A stretch of 9,667 bases of DNA from Lachnospiraceae bacterium. GTDB lineage: Bacteria > Bacillota > Clostridia > Lachnospirales > Lachnospiraceae. Where the stretch lies: contig DPZM01000241.1 of NCBI GenBank assembly GCA_003535955.1, positions 1 through 9,667 on the forward strand, given 5' to 3'. Both the position numbers and the translations under genes were made by a program. The notes below the pieces were generated by a model that saw nothing but the letters and a program-made list of their open reading frames with translations, made no database searches and had not been told where the DNA came from. This document shows positions 1-4,761 of this stretch, in pieces. Within the stretch, counting starts at the first letter, position 1. Each line of letters starts with the position of its first letter.

Positions 1-2
1 TG

Positions 3-815
3 GGGAGGCGGGTCATCGACGGGGACGTAGGTGCCTTGAATGCGTTAAGGGATAAGCTTAGGGAGATTGCGGAAAGGAAGAAGGAACTCCTTAAGGAGGG
101 AGGCTTCCCCGATGATTATCTTGAGCCTGTTTACGAATGCAGTGACTGTAAGGATACGGGATATATAGAGGGAAATAAATGCCATTGCCTTAAGCAGGCC
201 ATAACAGGGTATCTGTATGCCCAGTCTAATATTGAGAATGTTCTTAAGAAGGAGAACTTCGATACACTGACCTATGATGTTTACGACGATACCGAGCTGC
301 CCCTTATGAGGAATATAATCGAGGGCTGCAAGGCCTATGTGCGTGACTTTGACACTACATATGAGAACCTGCTCTTTTACGGTGATGTGGGGGTTGGTAA
401 GACCTTTCTCACCAATTGTATAGCGGGCGAGCTGCTTAAGCAGGGCCATTCGGTCATCTACTTTACAGCATTTCAATTATTTGATACACTTGCTAAGTAT
501 GCGTTCAGGCAGCAGGAAGTGAACGAGGATATAGGTCGTGTTCATGAGGATATCTTCGACTGTGACCTGCTCATCATCGATGATCTGGGAACCGAGATGA
601 CCAATTCTTTCGTGTTAAGCCAGCTCTTTCTTATCATAAATGAGCGTGATAACAGGATGAAACCTACTATCATTTCGACAAATCTGTCGATCGAGGACAT
701 TTCGGAACGTTATTCCGAGAGAACCTTCTCGAGGATTTACGGTAAATACAGGATGATCAAGCCCGCTATCAGGGACTTAAGGATCAAGTTAAAAAGAGCT
801 TCAAGCAGAAAGTGA
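3..815 (+). CDS. DnaC/DnaI-like ATP-binding protein (helicase loader type), 5' end outside the window
   Basis: AAA+ ATPase of the DnaC/DnaI/IstB type; family members load the replicative helicase onto DNA. Numbering residues from the TTG at position 36, I see a Cys cluster (C35, C38, C49, C51; CxxC plus CxC) resembling a small zinc-binding site, Walker A GDVGVGKT at 116-123, Walker B LLIIDDLG at 178-185, a sensor-I-like TIISTN at 211-216, and an arginine-finger region SERTFSRI at 227-234. The frame stays open upstream to the window edge and reads plausibly (RRVIDGDVGA before the TTG). The gene is therefore truncated by the window and the TTG is not the real start; relatives of about 330 residues suggest some 60 residues are missing. 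The 3' end is complete and the next gene starts 7 bp later, so the two are probably co-transcribed. Whether this is the main loader or a paralogue cannot be told from here. Confidence 0.88.
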   Translation, partial: GRRVIDGDVGALNALRDKLREIAERKKELLKEGGFPDDYLEPVYECSDCKDTGYIEGNKCHCLKQAITGYLYAQSNIENVLKKENFDTLTYDVYDDTELPLMRNIIEGCKAYVRDFDTTYENLLFYGDVGVGKTFLTNCIAGELLKQGHSVIYFTAFQLFDTLAKYAFRQQEVNEDIGRVHEDIFDCDLLIIDDLGTEMTNSFVLSQLFLIINERDNRMKPTIISTNLSIEDISERYSERTFSRIYGKYRMIKPAIRDLRIKLKRASSRK

Positions 816-822
816 GGAAATA

Positions 823-2010
823 ATGCCGGGTCGTGAAGAAAAACGTAACCTTGAATCAATACCCGTAGGGTCACTACGGATGATCCCTCTTGAGGGCTGT
901 ATCGATCTGGGACATAAGATCGATGAGTACCTTGTTAAGTGGAGGACAGAGAGGGAGAATGAACACAAGAATTCCCTGGCCTTTAAGGGTTACCAGAGGG
1001 ATTCCTACATACTGGATGCCCAGATCAACCGCTTCGGTACGGGTGAGGCCAAGGGCGTGATCAATGAATCGGTCCGGGGTACCGACCTCTATATTCTGGT
1101 TGATATAACCAATTACTCCCTGACATATAAGCTGTGCGGCAATGAGAATCACATGTCTCCGGATGACCACTATCAGGACCTTAAGAGGATAATAGCGGCA
1201 GTGGGAGGCAAGGCAAGAAGGATCACGGTCATAATGCCCTTCCTGTATGAATCCCGCCAGCATAAGAGAAGCGCCAGGGAATCACTTGACTGTGCGCTGG
1301 CCCTTCAGGAAATGGTCAGGATGGGAGTTGATAACATAATCACCTTCGATGCTCACGATCCCAGGGTGCAGAACGCCATTCCCCTTTCGGGATTTGAGAC
1401 GGTAACTCCCGCTTACCAGTTCGTCAAGGGACTTCTGGGAAGCGTTAATGACCTTAAGATAGATGCGGATCACATGATGATGATAAGCCCGGATGAAGGC
1501 GGTATGAGCCGTGCGATATACCTTGCCAACATGCTGGGTCTTGATATGGGTATGTTCTATAAAAGGCGTGACTATACCCAGATAGTCGACGGACGAAACC
1601 CCATCGTAAGCCATGAATTTCTGGGTACTTCGGTCGAAGGCAAGGATGTGCTGGTTGTCGATGACATGATATCATCGGGCGAGAGTGTCCTCGATGTGGC
1701 AAAACAGCTTAAGAAACGTAAGGCGAACAGGATATTTATAGCAGCTACATTCGGACTCTTCACCAAGGGACTGGATGATTTCGACAAGGCATACGAAGAA
1801 GGCCTGATCGATAAGGTCCTTACCACAAACCTTGTCTACCAGATGCCCGAGCTTCTTGAGAAGCCCTACTATGTAAGCTGTGATATGAGCAAATATATCG
1901 CCTATATTATCGATGCACTTAACCATGATACGTCGATCTCAGATCTGCTGAATCCGTTTGAGCGTATCCATAGCCTGGTAAATAAATATAATGCGGGGCA
2001 GGTAAACTGA
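823..2010 (+). CDS. prs: Ribose-phosphate pyrophosphokinase (PRPP synthetase), long form
   Basis: Cytoplasmic enzyme that transfers pyrophosphate from ATP to ribose 5-phosphate to make PRPP for nucleotide, histidine and tryptophan synthesis. At 395 residues it is longer than the classical ~315-residue enzyme. Family landmarks occur in order: RGTDLYIL at 86-93, MPFLYESRQHKRSARESL at 138-155 (the ATP-binding segment), FDAHDPRVQNAIP at 175-187 (the equivalent of DLHA..I), SPDEGGMSRA at 222-231, and the PRPP loop VLVVDDMISSGES at 276-288. The loop differs from the usual DDxxDTGGT, keeping the DD and one Gly but replacing TGGT by SGES. The ATG has a GTGAGGA ribosome binding site that overlaps the stop of the upstream ATPase gene. 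Clostridia often carry a second, shorter Prs, so this may be a paralogue; family membership is secure, catalytic rate is not. Confidence 0.88.
   Translation: MPGREEKRNLESIPVGSLRMIPLEGCIDLGHKIDEYLVKWRTERENEHKNSLAFKGYQRDSYILDAQINRFGTGEAKGVINESVRGTDLYILVDITNYSLTYKLCGNENHMSPDDHYQDLKRIIAAVGGKARRITVIMPFLYESRQHKRSARESLDCALALQEMVRMGVDNIITFDAHDPRVQNAIPLSGFETVTPAYQFVKGLLGSVNDLKIDADHMMMISPDEGGMSRAIYLANMLGLDMGMFYKRRDYTQIVDGRNPIVSHEFLGTSVEGKDVLVVDDMISSGESVLDVAKQLKKRKANRIFIAATFGLFTKGLDDFDKAYEEGLIDKVLTTNLVYQMPELLEKPYYVSCDMSKYIAYIIDALNHDTSISDLLNPFERIHSLVNKYNAGQVN
1964..1992 (+). promoter_or_regulatory. Candidate promoter inside the 3' end of prs
   Basis: A perfect TATAAT hexamer lies at 1987-1992, within the last codons of prs. 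No good -35 is seen at the right distance: GTATCC at 1964-1969 with a 17-bp spacer is weak, and there is no extended -10. A start about 7 bases downstream would put the RNA 5' end near 1999-2000, exactly where an 8-base segment complementary to 2062-2069 begins. It could drive the leader and cvfB-like gene independently of prs. Confidence 0.35.
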
Positions 2011-2301
2011 CTCTGGTCCAATAGGACGTCCGCTCCGTGTCATACGATTTCCACTCCGCTGGTTTACCTAAGAATACACTTAATCTTACGCAGAGTGAAG
2101 GACACGGAAATTTTGCAAGCAAACACTCAGGCCAAGGAACGCAGGTAAGATCCACTGCTTACGAAAACCTGCGACCGAGCTATGAGTGACGCGTTAGGCG
2201 AATTGCTCGGGCGCTTGGTTGTAGTAGCAGTTAGCTTACCGGAGTGGTGGCCGTTTGCGGCAAAATATTCCGTGGACTGAACGTAGTGGTGAGAGGAATA
2301 T
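2000..2301 (+). ncRNA. Candidate structured RNA or long leader between prs and the cvfB-like gene
   Basis: No plausible coding frame was found here, but complementary segments are dense. Seen on the + strand: AGGTAAAC 2000-2007 with GTTTACCT 2062-2069; GTCC-AATA-GGAC hairpin 2016-2027; TCCGTGTC 2034-2041 with GACACGGA 2101-2108; ACTCTG 2010-2015 with CAGAGT 2091-2096; CCACTCCG 2051-2058 with CGGAGTGG 2240-2247; CACTCA 2124-2129 with TGAGTG 2183-2188; a bulged hairpin CGCAGG...CCTGCG 2140-2173; a 10-pair helix with one mismatch 2171-2180/2205-2214; GCCG-TTTG-CGGC 2250-2261; ATATTCC 2265-2271 with GGAATAT 2295-2301. Several of these cross or compete, which would require pseudoknots or alternative folds. 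I could not match it to tmRNA, RNase P, SRP RNA, T-box or common riboswitches. It runs into the next gene without a visible terminator, so a 5' leader is more likely than a free-standing RNA. Confidence 0.42.
2265..2301 (+). promoter_or_regulatory. Hairpin closing directly on the cvfB-like start codon
   Basis: A perfect 7-bp inverted repeat (ATATTCC at 2265-2271, GGAATAT at 2295-2301) has a 23-base loop. Its 3' arm includes the end of the ribosome binding site (GAGAGG at 2291-2296) and stops one base before the ATG at 2302. If formed in the mRNA it would partly block ribosome access. The sequence is direct; the regulatory role is inferred. Confidence 0.4.
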
Positions 2302-3138
2302 ATGATAAAACTAGGAGAATATCAGAGACTTACAGTAGTCAAGATAGCCGATCACGGTGCGTATTTAGCTGAGGACAGGGAGGCCGGTGCAGACCGTATC
2401 CTCCTGCCGATCAGACAGGTTCCGGAAGGGACACGGGTCGGCAGTGAGATCGAAGTCTTCATATATAAGGACAGCAAGGACCGCCCGATAGCTACGGTGA
2501 ACAGGCCGCTTATTACCCTTAATGAGGTAGCTCTTTTAAAGGTCAAGGAAGTCGGCAGGATCGGGGCCTTCATGGACTGGGGTCTTGAGAAGGACCTTCT
2601 TCTTCCCTTTAAGCAGCAGACAGGGAAGGTCCGCGCGGGTGATGAATGTCTGACGGCATTGTATATAGACAAGAGTTCAAGGCTCTGCCTTACCATGAAT
2701 GTTTATGACTATCTGGCAACGGACCACAATTATAAGGTCGGGGACGAGGTCGAAGGCAGGGTGTATCTTATAAGCGATAACTTCGGCGCCTTTGTTGCGG
2801 TGGATGATGAGTATTCGGCCCTGATCCCTTCAAGGGAGATGTATGGCGATATCAGGGTCGGTAAGGTCTTAAAGGCCAGAGTCACCGAAGTCAGGGAGGA
2901 CGGCAAGCTTACCTTGAGCATCCGGAAGAAGGCATACGAGCAGATGGATGAGGATGCAGAGAGGGTAATGAAGGTCTTAAATGACTTTGACGGTGTCCTT
3001 CCATTCAACGACAAGGCAAGCCCCGAAACGATAAAGCGTGAGTTCAATATGAGCAAGAATGAATTCAAGAGGGCGGTGGGCAGGCTGTATAAGGAACGAA
3101 GGATAGAAATAACGGATAAGAGCATACGCAGGCTCTAA
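2302..3138 (+). CDS. cvfB: CvfB-like S1-domain RNA-binding protein
   Basis: A 278-residue protein matching the YitL/CvfB family, built from tandem S1-type OB folds and a C-terminal winged helix. Visible modules: an S1-like fold at about 4-68; a second at about 70-136 (VGRIGAFMDWGLEKDLLLPF, typical of an S1 strand pattern); a canonical S1 repeat at about 146-209 (VGDEVEGRVY...FGAFVAVDDEYSALIPSRE...LTLSIRKK); and a winged-helix-like tail at about 215-275 (IKREFNMSKNEFKRAVGRLYKERRIEI). Family length (~280 residues) fits, so the gene is intact. Family members bind RNA and in staphylococci influence virulence-gene expression; the exact targets here are unknown. The GAGAGG ribosome binding site lies only about 5 bases before the ATG and within a hairpin. 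The unusually long leader suggests post-transcriptional control. No T-rich terminator is visible after the stop. Confidence 0.85.
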   Translation: MIKLGEYQRLTVVKIADHGAYLAEDREAGADRILLPIRQVPEGTRVGSEIEVFIYKDSKDRPIATVNRPLITLNEVALLKVKEVGRIGAFMDWGLEKDLLLPFKQQTGKVRAGDECLTALYIDKSSRLCLTMNVYDYLATDHNYKVGDEVEGRVYLISDNFGAFVAVDDEYSALIPSREMYGDIRVGKVLKARVTEVREDGKLTLSIRKKAYEQMDEDAERVMKVLNDFDGVLPFNDKASPETIKREFNMSKNEFKRAVGRLYKERRIEITDKSIRRL

Positions 3139-3141
3139 GCC

Positions 3142-3168
3142 TTTACAAAACAGATAAAATGTTATAAA
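3142..3168 (+). promoter_or_regulatory. Possible promoter for the 77-residue gene
   Basis: TTTACA at 3142-3147 and TATAAA at 3163-3168 resemble -35 and -10 boxes, but the spacer is only 15 bp, which is short. A start near 3175 would leave a leader of about 25 bases before the ribosome binding site. With no clear terminator after the cvfB-like gene, read-through is also possible. Confidence 0.3.
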
Positions 3169-3201
3169 GTATTGGCGTTAGTAGAAGAAAGGAGAAAGAA
3201 T

Positions 3202-3435
3202 ATGAAAGTAACCAAGATTAAAGACGTAAACAAGTTTTTCGAAGTAATTGATTCATGCAAGGGTAAGGTTGAGCTGGTTACAGGCGAAGGCGACAGGCTG
3301 AACCTTAAGTCCAAGCTGTCACAGTATGTTTCACTTGCCAATATCTTCTCGGACGGAACCATCGAGGAGCTCGAGATCGTTGCATATGAGCCCGAGGATA
3401 TCGACAAGCTTCTTAACTTTATGTGCAATTCATAA
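3202..3435 (+). CDS. Small conserved-looking protein of unknown function, 77 residues
   Basis: I recognise no functional domain. The start is set at ATG 3202 because AAAGGAG at 3188-3194 sits 7 bases before it. A frame-open TTG at 3172 has no ribosome binding site and would place that purine tract inside the coding region. The product (starting MKVTKIKDVNKFFEVIDSCK) has no signal peptide or membrane segment and mixes acidic and basic residues. Its predicted alternation of a helix (KDVNKFFEVIDSC), strands (KVELVTG, LEIVAYE) and a C-terminal helix (PEDIDKLLNFM) suggests a compact alpha/beta cytoplasmic protein. Some lachnospiral homologues carry the label 'polya polymerase'; nothing in the sequence supports that, and it should not be transferred. 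The stop lies one base from the ATG of the membrane protease gene, so the two are probably co-translated and may act together. Confidence 0.72.
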   Translation: MKVTKIKDVNKFFEVIDSCKGKVELVTGEGDRLNLKSKLSQYVSLANIFSDGTIEELEIVAYEPEDIDKLLNFMCNS

Positions 3436-3436
3436 A

Positions 3437-4402
3437 ATGAAGGAAGTAAAGAGAACAAACACTTTTTTTCTTATACTGGTGATACTGCATATCACAGCTT
3501 CGCTTGTGGTTTCGATGCTTGATAAGCAGGCAGTTAAATTAGGAACCTTTTCATCGCTTATGCTGACGCAGCTGCTGATACTGGTTCCTTCTTTTTTGTT
3601 TTTCTTAATATCCGGTTATGATATAGCGGAGTGGATACCCTTTAAGAAACTTAAGGCGGGAACGGTCGCACTGGTTATTGTATTTACCTTTCTCATCATG
3701 CCGCTTATCAGCTTTGTCAATGTTTTTTCCCAGCTCTTTACCGATAATACGGCGGTTGACCTGATAGGTGAAGTGGCTGATATGTCGCCCTTTATCACGG
3801 TTCTTATTGTGGGTTTTATAGGTCCTTTTTGTGAGGAATTCACATTCAGGGGTGTTATATACGGAGGCCTTAGGAAGTCAGGTTCCCTCTGCGCTGCCGC
3901 TGCGGTTACAGGGGCCTTTTTCGGCCTCATGCATCTTAACTTAAATCAGCTCTCCTATGCCCTTATCCTTGGCTTTGTCATTGCTCTTCTTGTGGAAGCA
4001 ACCGGAAGCATATGGGCTTCGGTGACCGCTCATGTGACCGTGAATGCCTGGAACGTTATAATGATGCTTGCGATGGATAAGCTGTATTCTTCGATGGGTA
4101 TAGACATATTTAAGGAAGCACAAGAGGCAGCCACGACAGATTTAAAGCTTAATATGATGGGGATGCTCATCATCGTATCCGTTTTTACGACCCTGCTGGC
4201 AGCCGGCGCATTTATAGGGCTAAGCTCCCATGAAGGAAGGATTGACCACGTAAAGACCATATTTAAGTCCGGGTCATGCGATACGGACAGTAGGGAAGAA
4301 GAGAAAAAACATGTGATCACTGTGTCCGGCTATCTGGCAGCCGGCCTGTGTGTCTTCGTTATTTTCTTCCTGGATAAGGTGCTTGGAAATATTGTAAAAT
4401 AA
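3437..4402 (+). CDS. CPBP-family intramembrane metalloprotease (CAAX/Abi type)
   Basis: Polytopic membrane protein of 321 residues from ATG 3437. The three CPBP motifs are all present: EE at 133-134 with R138 (EEFTFRG), FxxxH at 162-166 (FGLMH), and HxxxN at 199-203 (HVTVN). Together these form the likely metal-dependent catalytic site. Hydrophobic segments lie at about 10-27, 38-58, 76-98, 118-131, 151-165, 171-186, 192-212, 235-258 and 296-315. An open frame continues upstream to 3326 but overlaps the 77-residue gene, so ATG 3437 is preferred. That start has no strong ribosome binding site of its own and follows the upstream stop by one base, implying translational coupling. Bacterial family members serve in prenyl-protein-like cleavage, bacteriocin immunity or signalling; the substrate here is unknown. 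A strong terminator follows immediately. Confidence 0.85.
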   Translation: MKEVKRTNTFFLILVILHITASLVVSMLDKQAVKLGTFSSLMLTQLLILVPSFLFFLISGYDIAEWIPFKKLKAGTVALVIVFTFLIMPLISFVNVFSQLFTDNTAVDLIGEVADMSPFITVLIVGFIGPFCEEFTFRGVIYGGLRKSGSLCAAAAVTGAFFGLMHLNLNQLSYALILGFVIALLVEATGSIWASVTAHVTVNAWNVIMMLAMDKLYSSMGIDIFKEAQEAATTDLKLNMMGMLIIVSVFTTLLAAGAFIGLSSHEGRIDHVKTIFKSGSCDTDSREEEKKHVITVSGYLAAGLCVFVIFFLDKVLGNIVK

Positions 4403-4404
4403 AA

Positions 4405-4440
4405 AGGATCCGGCAGCTAAGCCGGATCCTGATTTTCTTT
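4405..4440. terminator. Bidirectional intrinsic terminator between converging genes
   Basis: A perfect 10-bp stem (AGGATCCGGC 4405-4414, GCCGGATCCT 4421-4430) with a 6-base loop is followed by a T-rich run on the + strand (TTTTCTTTT). It is preceded by an A-rich run, so the - strand also gets a T tail. It begins 3 bases after the protease gene stop, and its + strand T tail touches the stop of the yjfB-like gene. It should end transcription from both sides. Confidence 0.9.
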
Positions 4441-4637
4441 TAAACTGACACATCAAAGTTACCGCCGATGTCAGGGTTTACGGACTGCTCCATCAGTACC
4501 TTGGTCATGGTATCACCTAATTCCTGGAAGGTGTCCAGCTGTTTACTCAGCATTGCAACCCCGAAATCACCCATTACTTTGCTCTGCGACATAGCCATCG
4601 ATAATGACGGTATATCGATCATAGGTGTAATTTCCAT
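4440..4637 (-). CDS. YjfB-family putative motility peptide, 65 residues
   Basis: Short protein matching the YjfB family (named after B. subtilis YjfB, labelled putative motility protein). The family signature is seen as IDIPSLSMAMSQ at residues 7-18, followed by an amphipathic helix (residues 22-50, FGVAMLSKQLDTFQELGDTMTK) and a short tail NPDIGGNFDVSV. There is no signal peptide or membrane span. The start is ATG with its complement at 4635-4637, chosen because the - strand carries GGAGGTGA 5 bases upstream. A longer in-frame extension upstream overlaps the glycosyltransferase gene, crosses the promoter and is rejected. The biochemical role of the family is not established; its link to motility is by association. 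No flagellar genes are visible nearby. Transcription probably starts from its own promoter at 4693-4721 and ends at the bidirectional terminator. Confidence 0.8.
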   Translation of the reverse strand: MEITPMIDIPSLSMAMSQSKVMGDFGVAMLSKQLDTFQELGDTMTKVLMEQSVNPDIGGNFDVSV

Positions 4638-4692
4638 AGCTTCACCTCCATTTGAAACTATACTGCTCATGCTCCGACAGGAGTGTATAAAC

Positions 4693-4721
4693 AGTATAGC
4701 ACACATAGTCACATTTATCCA
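4693..4721 (-). promoter_or_regulatory. Sigma-A-type promoter of the yjfB-like gene, with extended -10
   Basis: Read on the - strand: TGGATA (complement at 4716-4721), a 17-bp spacer, then TATACT (complement at 4693-4698) preceded by TG and one base, i.e. an extended -10. It lies about 55 bp upstream of the start codon. An exact 7-bp inverted repeat TATACTG...CAGTATA (4659-4665 and 4692-4698) covers the -10, and a smaller one (CCACA/TGTGG, 4720-4731) overlaps the -35. Confidence 0.6.
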
Positions 4722-4761
4722 CATTTGTGGCATAAAAATCATCCATAAAATCAACCAAAAA

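Noticed and set aside
36..38. TTG as the start of the DnaC/DnaI-like gene
   Set aside because: The frame is open and coding-like upstream to the window edge and there is no ribosome binding site; the true start is outside.
2191..2201. GCGTTAGGCGA similarity to the GTTAGGTGA segment of the M-box magnesium riboswitch
   Set aside because: Only this short stretch matches; the other conserved M-box segments are missing and the downstream gene is not a magnesium transporter.
2051..2247. A ~197-bp mobile element bounded by the inverted repeat CCACTCCG/CGGAGTGG
   Set aside because: No target-site duplication flanks the repeats and they fit equally well as a helix in an RNA.
2011..2301. tmRNA, RNase P RNA, SRP RNA or T-box leader
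   Set aside because: None of the hallmark conserved blocks (tRNA-like ends, GAGGAAAGTCC, GGTCAGGTCCGGAAGG, AGGGTGGNACCGCG) is present on either strand.
3119..3148. Intrinsic terminator at the end of the cvfB-like gene (AGAGC/GCTCT)
   Set aside because: The stem is only 5 bp and no proper T-run follows.
3172..3201. TTG start for the 77-residue protein
   Set aside because: The AAAGGAG ribosome binding site lies inside this extension and points to the ATG at 3202.
3326..3436. Upstream extension of the CPBP protease
   Set aside because: It would overlap the 77-residue gene in another frame; the protein's membrane-protein character begins at the ATG at 3437.
4693..4721. Flagellar sigma (SigD) promoter for the yjfB-like gene
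   Set aside because: No GCCGATAA-type -10 is present; the site fits a sigma-A promoter with extended -10 better.
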